A stretch of DNA of 64,000 nt from Bdellovibrionales bacterium (GCA_016714165.1 JADJNU010000002.1:1-64000); one strand, 5' to 3'. Positions 10,650 through 20,378 are shown, counted from the stretch's first letter. A program made the numbers and translations. The notes: generated by a model not told the origin, from the sequence alone.

Positions 10650-11891
10650 ATGGTAAAGTTCCTAGCCACTCGCTTTTCGCCATTCAAGCATGCCAGCTTT
10701 CGCCAATTTTTTTTGGTTCAAACGATTTCCATGGTCGGAACATGGTCTCATGAACTGGCTCGTGCCTGGATCGTCGTGGAAATGCTTGGAAGAGCTGCTG
10801 CCTTGGGACTCCTCATGATTTCTGTCGCATTGCCTGCCTCTTTTCTTATTCTCCAAGGCGGCGTCCTTGTCGATCAGCTCGAAGTCCGACGTGTGATGAT
10901 TGTGACCCGTTCGATTCTAGCGATTTCCTCTCTCATTCTCGCATCCCTAACCGAATTCGGTCATATTCAACTCTGGCAACTGATTGTATTTGGAATTATC
11001 GAAGGGACTGTTATGTCTTTGGACTCGCCTGCCGAACAGGCGCTCCGCGCCAGACTTGTTCCACGTTCGGATTTTCAGCAGGCCATTGCCCTATCTTCAT
11101 CTAACTTCCACCTCGCAAGAATGCTGGGACCATTGGTCGCCGGTTTTTTGATGGCTCATGGTGGTCCATCACTTGTTTTTCTATTTGACGGCCTGTCCTA
11201 TTTTGGCCTGCTCTTCGTTCTTGCGAAGATCAAACTCCAGCCCCCACTTCACAGGGCCACCCCCCATGGAACATCTCAACTTGCCGCCATCTCTCAAGGT
11301 TTTCGTTATCTCAAAAACAATCGCTCCATTCGCTATCGATTGATACAGCTCCTTCTCACGATTTGCTTTGTTTTTCCCATCATGATGGTCATCTTCCGCA
11401 CTTTCGTGCGCCAGAAATTTCAACTTTCAGGAGCTGAGTTTGGCTATGTTTTCAGTTTGCCAGCCTTTGGAGCCCTGGCTGGAGCGCTGACCTTTGCGTT
11501 CTGGAAGCCCATAAAACCGATCAATACCCTTCAGTTAAGTATTCCAATGGGCATCTTGTCGCTTATTTCTGTTCCTTTCATGCCAACCGCCACCACCACT
11601 TCATTGGCAATGACTGTAAATGGTTTCTTTAGCTATTTGACCTTTGCCTCTCTGACCGTGAGCATTCATTTGGATCTCGAAGAGGAGTATCGGGGGCGAA
11701 TTAGCTCTCTCATTGGCATGTGTTTCATCAGTATAGGGCCAATCATGTGTCTTCCCGTGGGGATTCTAGGCGATCATCTTGGCTTCATCTCAACCGTGTT
11801 AATTTTGGCAGGAATATTCGCCTTGCTCAGCGCCCAACTTGCTCTCCAGCATTGGCGCTCCCTTCGGCGAATAGGCCCCATGGAGATTTAA
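10650..11891 (+). CDS. MFS transporter, EntS-like (MFS_3)
   Basis: A 413-residue polytopic inner-membrane protein of about 12 hydrophobic segments. The first helix is preceded by FRQFFLVQTISMVGTWSHELA, typical of the MFS_3 group that includes the enterobactin exporter EntS. The loop between helices 2 and 3 has GGVLVDQLEVRRVMIVT, the MFS motif A position. LDSPAEQALRARLVP, another hallmark of this group, lies near residue 130. It is monocistronic between the divergent aldolase gene and the downstream nfu gene. Substrate unknown; this group usually exports small hydrophobic compounds or siderophores. Confidence 0.85.
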   Translation: MVKFLATRFSPFKHASFRQFFLVQTISMVGTWSHELARAWIVVEMLGRAAALGLLMISVALPASFLILQGGVLVDQLEVRRVMIVTRSILAISSLILASLTEFGHIQLWQLIVFGIIEGTVMSLDSPAEQALRARLVPRSDFQQAIALSSSNFHLARMLGPLVAGFLMAHGGPSLVFLFDGLSYFGLLFVLAKIKLQPPLHRATPHGTSQLAAISQGFRYLKNNRSIRYRLIQLLLTICFVFPIMMVIFRTFVRQKFQLSGAEFGYVFSLPAFGALAGALTFAFWKPIKPINTLQLSIPMGILSLISVPFMPTATTTSLAMTVNGFFSYLTFASLTVSIHLDLEEEYRGRISSLIGMCFISIGPIMCLPVGILGDHLGFISTVLILAGIFALLSAQLALQHWRSLRRIGPMEI

Positions 11892-11985
11892 TCGATTTAG
11901 CTGATTCGGTTGATTCCGCTGATTTAAAAGAAGTTTGTCTTTTCTCCCCCTATTAGGTAATTGATATGTGAAGAGGAGATTCCCA

Positions 11986-12534
11986 ATGCCATCTCAAATT
12001 CAGGTTCAGTTTGACCAAACGCCAAATCCGGCAACAATGAAGTTTTCCTTCGGCCGTCAGATAGCCGACGAATCAGCTGAATTTCTAAATGCAGGGCAGA
12101 CCAAGCGCTCGCCTCTGGCCGCTAAGATATTTGGCTTTCCCTGGGTTGCAGGCTTTTTTATTGGTGCCGATTTCGTCACAGTGACAAAACAAGATTGGGT
12201 TGACTGGGATATTATTGCAGAGCCTTTAGCAAACCTTCTTGAGGAGCATCTTCTTAGTGGCGAGGCCGTTCTTTTGCCCGAAGTGGTTAATCCCAGAAGC
12301 GATGATTCAGAACAGGTGAGATTAATCAAACAGATCTTTTCGGATGAGATTCAGCCGGCTGTCGCAATGGATGGGGGAGATATCTCATTTCATAAATACG
12401 AAGATCAGATTGTTTACGTCTCTATGAGGGGGTCTTGCTCCGGTTGTCCCAGTTCAATGATCACCCTTAAAGATGGGGTAGAAGCACGACTCAAATCATC
12501 AATACCCGAAATCAAAGAAGTCATTGCCCTCTGA
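11986..12534 (+). CDS. Nfu-type iron-sulfur cluster carrier protein
   Basis: A carrier or scaffold that passes Fe-S clusters to apo-proteins in the cytoplasm. The ATG at 11986 is preferred because GAGGAG lies seven bases before it; an in-frame ATG at 11968 has no such site. Of the 182 residues, the first 85 form an Nfu N-terminal domain (QFDQTPNPATMKF) and the last 80 the NifU C-terminal domain, with IQPAVAMDGGDI and the cluster-binding Cys pair in GSCSGCPSS. It stands alone on the plus strand and converges with the DUF366 gene. A short run of similar 9-base units (GCTGATTCG-like) sits just upstream at 11895-11925. Confidence 0.92.
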   Translation: MPSQIQVQFDQTPNPATMKFSFGRQIADESAEFLNAGQTKRSPLAAKIFGFPWVAGFFIGADFVTVTKQDWVDWDIIAEPLANLLEEHLLSGEAVLLPEVVNPRSDDSEQVRLIKQIFSDEIQPAVAMDGGDISFHKYEDQIVYVSMRGSCSGCPSSMITLKDGVEARLKSSIPEIKEVIAL

Positions 12535-12553
12535 TACGGGGCGCTCTCATACG

Positions 12554-13120
12554 TCAGACAGTCCTCACTTTGCAGGTCGCCTCCGTCACACTATGGACTT
12601 CCTCAACGACTCGATCCAAAAGAAGGCGAGAAAACTCCTCGGGGTTAATTCCGAGATCGATCAGAGACAGAGTGGGGACAGGAGTCCCCTCATTGCTCAC
12701 GTTGAGGGCAAAATGAATCAAAGCTGACCGCAGACTCAAAGTGGCGACACTGATGCTCAGCTTTTTATCTCCACAAAATAGATCATCTCCCACCCGAAAA
12801 ACCTGCAGAGCGAGAACGCTCTCTTTTGCCAAATTTCGAATCAGCTCAAGAGCTATAGCTGTTATGAGCCTTTGCAAACTAACCGCAGCAAACAAACTGC
12901 AATCGAATTTTTCGACGATAAAATGGACCATATCAGATCCCGCAATGGGACTCTGAGCCCGAAGGTCTTCACCATCAACCATGTTCACCCAGTCTATCTG
13001 GCAAGGTCCTCGCCAAGAGACAATGGAATCGCCCAATAATCCCTCACCCAAATAGGCAAATAATGGTCGAAGTTGGGTTCCGTCGTAAGGAAATCTTTTG
13101 GTAATCCAAAGACTTTTCAT
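12554..13120 (-). CDS. DUF366 family protein
   Basis: A 188-residue cytoplasmic protein of unknown function. It shows features I associate with DUF366: YDGTQLRPLFAY near the start, GDSIVSWRGPC, MVDGEDLRAQSPIAGSDMVHF and the later KLSISVATLSLRSALIH. It begins four bases after the queC stop on the same strand, so the two are almost certainly co-transcribed. Together with queA and tgt elsewhere in the window, this suggests a link to 7-deazaguanine metabolism. That link is inference from position only. Confidence 0.75.
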   Translation of the reverse strand: MKSLWITKRFPYDGTQLRPLFAYLGEGLLGDSIVSWRGPCQIDWVNMVDGEDLRAQSPIAGSDMVHFIVEKFDCSLFAAVSLQRLITAIALELIRNLAKESVLALQVFRVGDDLFCGDKKLSISVATLSLRSALIHFALNVSNEGTPVPTLSLIDLGINPEEFSRLLLDRVVEEVHSVTEATCKVRTV

Positions 13121-13124
13121 CTTA

Positions 13125-13778
13125 TCACTCCTTCAGAGCCCGCAGAAAACGCAGACACGACTCACACTTCCCACACCACTCTTCTCCATCATGATAGCAG
13201 GGCCAAATATCCTCAAAAGGAACCCCCAGCTCTCTCCCCCTGCGAACGATCATTGGCTTCGTCAAACGAGTTGTGTAACAGCGAACTTCGACTCGGGAGG
13301 CAGTGGAGAGTCTTAAGCTTTGATTGAGCACCTCAATAAAGTCTTCGGAATTATCTGGAAATGTTGATGCTTCCTCAGCATTAAAACCCGGCACAATATA
13401 ATTGGCACCCAAACCTTCAGCATAGCCGGCCGCAATATTTAAAAAAATTCCATTTCGATTGGGTATCCAAACTCTTTCCGCTGTCGCCTTTGATTGTCCC
13501 AATGAATTGATATCAACCTCACCTGATTCTGGCACAGATACATTTCGATTTATTAAAGAGGTCGTTGTAAAATCAATAAACCAAGGCAAATTTACAACAT
13601 GATGCTTGAGAGAGAGAAGCCCACAAAGTGAACTGGCTTTCTGAATCTCTCGAATAGCAGCACGTTGTCCATAGTCAAACGTCAATGCCAGAATAACTTC
13701 AGTATCGAGATGAGCCTCGAATAAATTGACCGCCGAATCCAAGCCCGCAGACAATAGAACGATAGATCTTTTTCTCAC
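13125..13778 (-). CDS. queC: 7-cyano-7-deazaguanine synthase
   Basis: Makes preQ0 from carboxy-deazaguanine, ATP and ammonia in the queuosine pathway. The 217 residues match the family's usual length. The N-terminal PP-loop reads LLSAGLDSAVNL, with Ala where SGGLDS normally has its first Gly. The family signature FNAEEASTFPDN and a C-terminal zinc site with four Cys (C-Y-H-D-G-E-E-W-C-G-K-C-E-S-C) are intact. It is followed at once by DUF366. queA and tgt lie about 6 kb upstream on the same strand. queD, queE and queF are not in the window. Confidence 0.93.
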   Translation of the reverse strand: MRKRSIVLLSAGLDSAVNLFEAHLDTEVILALTFDYGQRAAIREIQKASSLCGLLSLKHHVVNLPWFIDFTTTSLINRNVSVPESGEVDINSLGQSKATAERVWIPNRNGIFLNIAAGYAEGLGANYIVPGFNAEEASTFPDNSEDFIEVLNQSLRLSTASRVEVRCYTTRLTKPMIVRRGRELGVPFEDIWPCYHDGEEWCGKCESCLRFLRALKE

Positions 13779-13796
13779 AGAAAAAAGTCCAATCTT

Positions 13797-14258
13797 TTAC
13801 TTCTTAACTGATTTTGATTTCTTCTTAACTCCAGTCGCATTCCCCTTTTTCGACTCTCCCTTGGATTTTATCGCGGGTTTATTTGAGGTCCCTGAGCGCC
13901 CCTCAAATTTCTCTGATGTCTGAGCCAGCTTCTGTTTTTCTTCTGAACTCCCGACCTTAGAAACCTTTACGTCCTGTGCCGTTTCCTTCTTTTGTTTCTC
14001 ATCCTGATCACTCTTCGTTGGTGTCACTAGGGATTCACGAATGGATATGGCCCTCTTCAGAACTTTTTCTGCCAACTGATAAACCACATCTCCGTCGGTT
14101 TCCCAACGCTTCTGCTTTTCTGCCAGAAGACTCTTTATTTTCTCGAAACGCAAAGAAGTCAAATCGAGGATTTTTCGGTCCAACTCCTTTTTCGCCCTAT
14201 TCGCCACATCTCTGGCCTGAGCTGCTCGCTCAGAAAGTTTTTGCTTTAATTCCACCAT
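13797..14258 (-). CDS. Lys-rich protein with coiled-coil N-terminus
   Basis: A 153-residue protein I do not recognise. The first 85 residues are highly charged and helical (ERAAQARDVANRAKKELDRK and so on), with heptad-like spacing of Leu and Ala, so a coiled coil is likely. The rest is a low-complexity tail of Lys, Ser, Glu and Thr ending in a run of Lys, like tails that bind nucleic acid or envelope polymers. No signal peptide is visible. It lies between recJ (113-base gap) and queC (18-base gap) on the same strand. Confidence 0.7.
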   Translation of the reverse strand: MVELKQKLSERAAQARDVANRAKKELDRKILDLTSLRFEKIKSLLAEKQKRWETDGDVVYQLAEKVLKRAISIRESLVTPTKSDQDEKQKKETAQDVKVSKVGSSEEKQKLAQTSEKFEGRSGTSNKPAIKSKGESKKGNATGVKKKSKSVKK

Positions 14259-14371
14259 ATAACATCCCCCTGTTTTAAGATCACTCCCAGAGCTAGCATA
14301 GATACCAAAAGGGCCTCAAGTATAGATTGAGCCTGCAATTATCATCATCAGATGATAAACTAAAAAATCAC

Positions 14372-16099
14372 CTACTGAATGGCGAACTTCAAGTCCTTTA
14401 CCAAGAGTTGAATACTCTTTTTGCCGGCGAAGAAATTCCACTGAGGTTCTCCAAGAATATCCACCGCTCTTCCTGTTGAATCCTTCGGGCAAAAAAAAGC
14501 GTGTTGAGGTGGTGGGGAAAACCACAGAACATCAATTCGCTGGCTTGATTTCGGATCTTTCACTTCGATTTTATAATGACCTCCTCGAAGCTGACGAACA
14601 GAAGTTATTTCTAGGTTATCGATCCTTACAACAACTGGTTCCCATCCTGTACCGAAGGGCTCCAAGTGCGCAAACCATGTCATAAACATCGCATTAATCT
14701 CATCAAGGTCGCAAACCACATCATAAGCAAGGGACGGCATCTTCGTCTTCTCAGCTTTTGATAAAGAAAAGAATTCTCCCAATCTAGCATCCAGACCCTC
14801 AACATTATTTAATTCTACTTCAAATCCTGCTGCTGGAGAGTGTCCTCCGAATTTTCTCAGACTGCTCGCTGAAAATTCCAAGGCCTTTAGCACACTGGTC
14901 GCCCCTGCAAAAGGAGAGCGTGCACTGCCGGTTACGGTCCCTTTGTCGGTATGGACAGATCCAACAAAGGCGGGGATCTGAAAAGTCTGCGCCAGCTTCG
15001 TTGCGATTAGCCCTATGACACCTTGATGAAAACGATCAGACCAAACCCAAATGTATCCCTGCTGATTTCTCTCATTTGCTTGAAGAACTGCCTCCTCATG
15101 GGCCTCGGCCTGCACCCTGAGTCTCAATTCATTGTTCGCCATCACTTTACCGACAAGTTCGTTGGCGTCTTTTCTTGAATTCGCCAAATATAGATCCAGT
15201 GGTAGAACCCCCATTTCCATGCGAGACAAAGCGTTTAATTTTGGAGCAAATCGAATCGCCACTTCCTGCGATCCCAAAGCGCGCCCTCCCAAACCAAGCT
15301 CTTCAAGTAGGGCCTGCAAACCGGGCCTCTCTGTCCGCGCTAACTCAATCAAGCCATGCCTCACCAAAATGCGATTCTCACCAACTAGCGGAACCAAATC
15401 TGTGAGGGTCCCAATCGCAAAGCAGTCTAACAATTTCTTCGGATCAAAATCGGTCTTAAGCCAATTCCTCTGGCGAAAAGAACTGCGAAGCGCAAGAACC
15501 AAATAGAACGCAACTCCAGTTCCACAAAGATGGCCCAATCCTGACTGACAAGTTCCCTTGTTAGGATTGAGAACAGCGACTGCCGATGGAAGTTCACCTT
15601 GCGGCAAATGATGATCCGTAATAATCACATCAACGCCCAATTCATTGGCTCTCTCAACGGCTTTATGAGCCGTAATACCTACGTCTACCGTGACCACAAG
15701 CGAAACACCTTGCCGAGAGAACTCTTCTATCGCGTGCGCATGAAGACCATAGCCTTCGGTGAGCCGTTTCGGCTGATACCCACCCACCTGTTCATAACCA
15801 AGCCATTCAAGTCCCCTGAGCAAGAGCGCCAAACCAGAGGTTCCATCTAAATCGAAATCACCATAAACACAGATTTTTTCCTTTTTCGAATAAGCCTGCA
15901 TAAGACGGGAGACAGCCGTTTTCATTCCATCCATAACGGCCGGATCACTCAGGTTTTTGAGAGCGGGAGACAAGAAAGAATCTATGACTTCTTCAGAATG
16001 AAGCCCACGTGCATTCAAAATTCGCCAGACGAGATCCGGAATCCTAGGGGGACCCGAAGAACGAAGATCAGAGTTTCCGCGGGCCTGCCACTCTATCAC
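14372..16099 (-). CDS. recJ: Single-stranded-DNA exonuclease RecJ
   Basis: A 5'-3' single-strand exonuclease for recombination and mismatch repair. The 575-residue protein has the DHH-superfamily motifs in order: VYGDFDLDGTSG near residue 78, VVTVDVGI near 135, IITDHHLPQGELP near 160, and the DHHA1 signature FGGHSPAAGFEV near 415. A C-terminal OB-like domain follows. It comes 33 bases after secF, a common neighbour order in proteobacteria. Confidence 0.95.
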   Translation of the reverse strand: MIEWQARGNSDLRSSGPPRIPDLVWRILNARGLHSEEVIDSFLSPALKNLSDPAVMDGMKTAVSRLMQAYSKKEKICVYGDFDLDGTSGLALLLRGLEWLGYEQVGGYQPKRLTEGYGLHAHAIEEFSRQGVSLVVTVDVGITAHKAVERANELGVDVIITDHHLPQGELPSAVAVLNPNKGTCQSGLGHLCGTGVAFYLVLALRSSFRQRNWLKTDFDPKKLLDCFAIGTLTDLVPLVGENRILVRHGLIELARTERPGLQALLEELGLGGRALGSQEVAIRFAPKLNALSRMEMGVLPLDLYLANSRKDANELVGKVMANNELRLRVQAEAHEEAVLQANERNQQGYIWVWSDRFHQGVIGLIATKLAQTFQIPAFVGSVHTDKGTVTGSARSPFAGATSVLKALEFSASSLRKFGGHSPAAGFEVELNNVEGLDARLGEFFSLSKAEKTKMPSLAYDVVCDLDEINAMFMTWFAHLEPFGTGWEPVVVRIDNLEITSVRQLRGGHYKIEVKDPKSSQRIDVLWFSPPPQHAFFCPKDSTGRAVDILGEPQWNFFAGKKSIQLLVKDLKFAIQ

Positions 16100-16132
16100 T
16101 CTACCAAACTCACAAGCACTTCAATTCCAAGA

Positions 16133-17139
16133 TCAAACCGTCGATGGTTTACGATTGAGACTATCAAGTAAAATAACGAGGGGGCTTGCAACATAAATAG
16201 TAGAATAAGTACCTATTAAAATACCCAACCCCATAGTGAATGCAAAATCTCTGATCACTCCACCCGCAAATAAATACAGCGCAATGACAGAAAGAAGAGT
16301 CGCACCTGAGGTCAAAATTGTTCGAGACAAGGTATCGTTTATCGACCGATTTACTAACCAAGTAAACTTTTCCTCTCGAAAGAGGGGCTCATTCTCACGA
16401 ATTCTATCAAAAATAATGATCGTGTCGTTCAAAGAATATCCAATGACTGTCAAAACGGCGGCCATGGTCTGTAAATTTACTTCACGACCAAACAAAGAGA
16501 ATATCCCTAAAACGACAATTGCATCGTGAAAAAGACAGAACACAGCGCCCGGCGCAAATTTATAATCAAAACGCAGACCAACATAAATCAAAATGGCCAA
16601 GAGACTATAAAACCCCGCAAGAAGCCCGTTCCTTTTCAGTTCTGAACCAGCCTGAGGCCCCACCGAATCGACCCGACGAATCGACGCTCCCTCACCAGAA
16701 AACTTGCCGTTAACCCGGTCGTTAGCTTGGAATTCAGGGCTTGCAGCATATCGTTTGTTTCTTTTTCCGTTTTTCCCGAGATGGATTCAAGCCGAATTAA
16801 GTACTCATTTCTATCATCAGTCCCACCAAAAGACTGAACTGAAGCCGAACCGTACCCCATTTGCTTCATAAACTCGCGAACCTTGCCGATTTCTACCTTC
16901 TGGTTAAATAAGACCTGGACCTCGGTTCCACCAGCATAATCAATTCCATAGTTAAATCCCTTTATAAGGATCAAGGCCAAGGACCCGATAACCATTAAAG
17001 TAGAGACAACCGCAAAAACACTTCCTACTCCCAAAAAATTTATTTTCCCAGGGTGATGATGACTTTTCGAAGGCCCTGCCTTGGAGCTATTCACATTTGC
17101 GTCTCGTCTTCCCATCTTCTTCTCCTTAAACAGAGGCAA
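16133..17139 (-). pseudogene. secF: Protein translocase subunit SecF, frame broken in the middle
   Basis: SecF works with SecD in the inner membrane to pull exported proteins through SecYEG. The first part (17139-16636) has a charged N-terminus, the first transmembrane helix (FAVVSTLMVIGSLALILI), and the periplasmic domain starting GFNYGIDYAGGTEVQV. The second part is in another frame (16663-16133) and has RVDSVGPQAGSELKRNG plus the remaining helices, including GYSLNDTIIIFDRIRE. Fusing the parts needs a gain of one base or loss of eight near 16660-16690, exactly where the 9-base word CGAATCGAC occurs twice 13 bases apart. SecF is rarely dispensable, so either a sequencing error or a split two-chain SecF is possible. 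It starts just before the secD stop. Confidence 0.85.
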
Positions 17140-18832
17140 TATTTTTAACTTTAAACCACTTGGTCATAATCTCAATCAAAACTCGGCTAACAAATACGGC
17201 GGTAAACATGGAAGTCACGATTCCAATTGTCAAGCTGACCGCAAAGCCGCGCACTGGCCCCGTGCCGTAGTACATAAGGATCAAACTGGTAGCAACAGTC
17301 GTGATATTCGCATCAAAGATTGAACTAAATGCGTTCGAAAAGCCATCCTTAATCGCAGCAGATGTCCCGGTTCCCTTACGCAACTCTTCCTTGATCCGCT
17401 CAAATATAATGATATTGGCATCTACCGCCATCCCCACTGTCAGAGCTATGGCCGCCACTCCAGGTAGGGTTAAAGTTGCTCCCAATGAGGTCAGAATTGC
17501 CAAAAGAAAAAGCACATTCAAACTGAGCGCAATATCGGCAATAATACCCAACTTGCGATAATAGAGGGCCATAAACAGGAAAATGAGAGCTACGCCAATA
17601 AGGGTTGCCTTCTTTCCTGCCGCAATGCTGTCCGCCCCGAGATTGGGTCCCACAGTTCTTTCTTCAAGCTGCTCCAAATTTGCCGGAAGAGCTCCAGCGC
17701 GAAGTGCAGTCGCAATAAAATTGGCTTCATTTACTGTTTTTTGATAGTCTCTGCCGCCGCCCAAAGTGATTCGTGCTGAGGAAGAGGCAATCTTTCCTTG
17801 AATGACTGGAGCACTCTGAACAATTTCGTCAAGAACGATCGCCATTTGTTTGCCAACATTTTTCTCTGTGATCTCACCAAATCTGCGTCTGCCGTCAGGA
17901 CTAAAGGAAAAGACAACTTCTGGCTCGCCATATTCACCGGGATGAACACTTGCATCCTCAAGCTGATCTCCCGTCAGATCTGTGTCACTCATAACTAAAT
18001 AAGGAATTTTTCCAGCCTCAAGAGTTGCTGCTTCCTCGGGTTTTTGAAAAACAACGAGAGTATTCTCTGGTATCTTGCCTTTAAGATCCTCATTTAGCCT
18101 TTTTACATACGCCAAATAACGCAATCCGTCTTTACCGAAAGCATAATTGCCTGCCTTCTCGGCCGAACCAATAAGCTCAGCCAATTTGGCCTGCTCAACA
18201 TCTCTGGAAACAATTCGAAAATCCAAGCGGGCGGTACGATTAATTAACTCTTTCGCTCTGACCGCATCTTGAATCCCAGGGAGCTGGACTAAAATACGCT
18301 CGCTCCCTTGCGCAGAAATACTCGGCTCCGCCACTCCGAACTCATCGATTCGATTTCGAATCACTTCGATGGCCTGATTGATAACCTGCTGCTTTTGATC
18401 TCTGATAACGTTATCAAAATATCTCAGAGTCACTCTATTTCCTGCTGTCTCCAAAATCTGAATTGTGGCTGGGTAGGTATCAGCGATATAGCTTTTCAAG
18501 CTCTTCACGTCGACGTCTGATTTGAGGACGACATCTAGCCTCGTTTTATCTTCTGCCTGAGCAGCAATGCTCTCAACCCCCACATTTCTATTTTTAAGTT
18601 CATCTCTGAGGCTTCTCGACAACCGCACCGTTTTCTCAACAATGATCCCGTGGGTATCCACTCCCATAACAAGGTGCAAGCCACCCTGGATATCCAAACC
18701 GTAGACCATTTTCTTTTTCGAGAACCACCAATCACCTTCTTTAAAATCAATGAAATTGGGGGCGATCCAAGCACCTGCTAAAAGTACAGCTGCGATGACG
18801 ATAGCAAAACGCACTTTGATGTTTTCAGTCAT
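17126..18832 (-). CDS. secD: Protein translocase subunit SecD
   Basis: An inner-membrane partner of SecF that uses the proton gradient to complete protein export. The intact protein has 568 residues. A first helix lies near residues 8-27, then a large periplasmic P1 region (DIQGGLHLVMGVDTHG, later GEPEVVFSFSPDGRRRF), then five C-terminal helices with TVGPNLGADSI and GMAVDANIIIFERIKEEL, the family signatures. It overlaps yajC by four bases and secF by about fourteen, as expected for a translationally coupled yajC-secD-secF unit. Confidence 0.97.
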   Translation of the reverse strand: MTENIKVRFAIVIAAVLLAGAWIAPNFIDFKEGDWWFSKKKMVYGLDIQGGLHLVMGVDTHGIIVEKTVRLSRSLRDELKNRNVGVESIAAQAEDKTRLDVVLKSDVDVKSLKSYIADTYPATIQILETAGNRVTLRYFDNVIRDQKQQVINQAIEVIRNRIDEFGVAEPSISAQGSERILVQLPGIQDAVRAKELINRTARLDFRIVSRDVEQAKLAELIGSAEKAGNYAFGKDGLRYLAYVKRLNEDLKGKIPENTLVVFQKPEEAATLEAGKIPYLVMSDTDLTGDQLEDASVHPGEYGEPEVVFSFSPDGRRRFGEITEKNVGKQMAIVLDEIVQSAPVIQGKIASSSARITLGGGRDYQKTVNEANFIATALRAGALPANLEQLEERTVGPNLGADSIAAGKKATLIGVALIFLFMALYYRKLGIIADIALSLNVLFLLAILTSLGATLTLPGVAAIALTVGMAVDANIIIFERIKEELRKGTGTSAAIKDGFSNAFSSIFDANITTVATSLILMYYGTGPVRGFAVSLTIGIVTSMFTAVFVSRVLIEIMTKWFKVKNIASV

Positions 18833-19155
18833 TTCTGTTCCTCACTCGATGGCCCCGAAATTTGACTTTTCAAAATCCGGAGACGGACACCATCTGCCAC
18901 TTCAAGTGTGACAAATTTTTCCGTCAGACCCTCTATCGTTCCCAAGATTCCTCCGGATGTCAAAACCGAATCGCCCCTCTTGAGAGAAGACATGAATTCC
19001 TGCTGCTTTTTATGACGCTTCTGTTGGGGGCGTATGATAAGAAAAAAGAAAATCAAAAAAATGAACACGAATGGGATCATTTGCTCAAGAAAATTGGGAG
19101 CTGAGGCTCCATTTGCTTGCTGAGCCCAAGCGATCTGACTGAACACACTGAACAT
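18829..19155 (-). CDS. yajC: Preprotein translocase accessory subunit YajC
   Basis: A small inner-membrane protein of the SecDF-YajC complex. The 108 residues contain one transmembrane helix (MIPFVFIFLIFFFLIIRPQQK near residues 27-47) and the conserved cytoplasmic stretch with SLKRGDSVLTSGGILGTI. It lies between tgt (about 95 bases upstream) and secD (four-base overlap), the standard order queA-tgt-yajC-secD-secF. Confidence 0.95.
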   Translation of the reverse strand: MFSVFSQIAWAQQANGASAPNFLEQMIPFVFIFLIFFFLIIRPQQKRHKKQQEFMSSLKRGDSVLTSGGILGTIEGLTEKFVTLEVADGVRLRILKSQISGPSSEEQK

Positions 19156-19250
19156 AATTTACCTCCGAATCAATTCGGTCCACAAATGATCATCGGAAAC
19201 GAAAAAAATCAATGAGGAAGTGTCCAAACTCACTGAGAAAAAAGGCTTGC

Positions 19251-20378
19251 CTACTGATTGTCCTGCGATTTAGCGAATCGCGTTAAACAAAAATCACGGT
19301 ATTCTGGCCAACTCCCATCCTGAATGGCTCGTCGAGCTCTTGCCATAAGCTGGGAGTAGAAATGGAGATTATGTATGGTATTGAGACGCGCAGAAACAAT
19401 TTCACCGCTCATAAACATATGCCTGAGGAAGGCTCTCGAATAATTTTGGCAGGTGCAGCAGTCACATTCAGAGTCCAGGGGGGCTGGATCCTCTTTGTAT
19501 TGAGTTCTCTTTATATGTACTTTTCCGGACCAGGTGAACAGAGTGCCGTTTCGCGCTGTTCTCGTTGGCATCACGCAATCAAACATGTCAATTCCCGAAT
19601 CGACTGATAAAATAAGGTCAAGCGGGGTCCCCACGCCCATCAGGTAACGAGGCTTATTACGGGGCATTCGAGGCCCTATGACCTTTACAAGCTCATGCAT
19701 CAAATGAATAGGCTCACCAACGCTAAAGCCCCCCAATGCATACCCGGGAAGGTCGACACTTGTAATTTGATCGAGACTTTCAAGGCGAAGATTCAAATCC
19801 AAACCTCCCTGAGCAATTCCGAACAACATGCTCTCTTGCCTCACCATGCTGGCCTTGGACCGAAGCAACCAACGGTAAGTTAAATCCATGGATTTTTTTA
19901 GACTCTCGCTTGTGGCCGGATAAGCTGGGCACTCATCAAATGCCATGATGATATCGGCACCGAGGTCCATTTGGATTTCCATGCTCTTTTCAGGACTGAT
20001 AAAATGCTTTGCCCCATCCAAATGGCTCCGAAATTCCACTCCCTCTTCTGAAATCTTGGCCAATTGAGAGAGAGAAAAAACCTGAAATCCGCCACTATCA
20101 GTTAAGATCGGGCCTGCCCATCCTGTGAATTGATGTAGTCCGCCAAGTCTCTGAATCGTCTTTTCACCGGGTCGAAGATGCAGGTGATAGGTGTTTCCGA
20201 GAATGATCTGGGCGCCCAGGTCCTTGAGTTCATGGGGGAGCATCCCCTTCACACTCCCTTTTGTTCCAACGGGCATAAAAACTGGGGTTTCGATGGCTCC
20301 TCGTGCGGTCTCTAAGATCCCTGCGCGAGCTTCACCATTTTGCTTTAAGAGTTTGAACGAATTGAAGGTCTCTCCCAT
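19251..20378 (-). CDS. tgt: Queuine tRNA-ribosyltransferase
   Basis: Exchanges the guanine at tRNA position 34 for preQ1. The 375 residues match bacterial Tgt. Visible motifs include TPVFMPVGTKGSVKGML near residue 32, the nucleophile region DSGGFQVFSLS near 93, GYALGGFSVGEP, and the zinc site C-D-C-C-T-C followed by YSRAFLRHMF near 320. It overlaps the tail of queA by 34 bases on the same strand, so the pair is coupled. Confidence 0.96.
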   Translation of the reverse strand: MGETFNSFKLLKQNGEARAGILETARGAIETPVFMPVGTKGSVKGMLPHELKDLGAQIILGNTYHLHLRPGEKTIQRLGGLHQFTGWAGPILTDSGGFQVFSLSQLAKISEEGVEFRSHLDGAKHFISPEKSMEIQMDLGADIIMAFDECPAYPATSESLKKSMDLTYRWLLRSKASMVRQESMLFGIAQGGLDLNLRLESLDQITSVDLPGYALGGFSVGEPIHLMHELVKVIGPRMPRNKPRYLMGVGTPLDLILSVDSGIDMFDCVMPTRTARNGTLFTWSGKVHIKRTQYKEDPAPLDSECDCCTCQNYSRAFLRHMFMSGEIVSARLNTIHNLHFYSQLMARARRAIQDGSWPEYRDFCLTRFAKSQDNQ

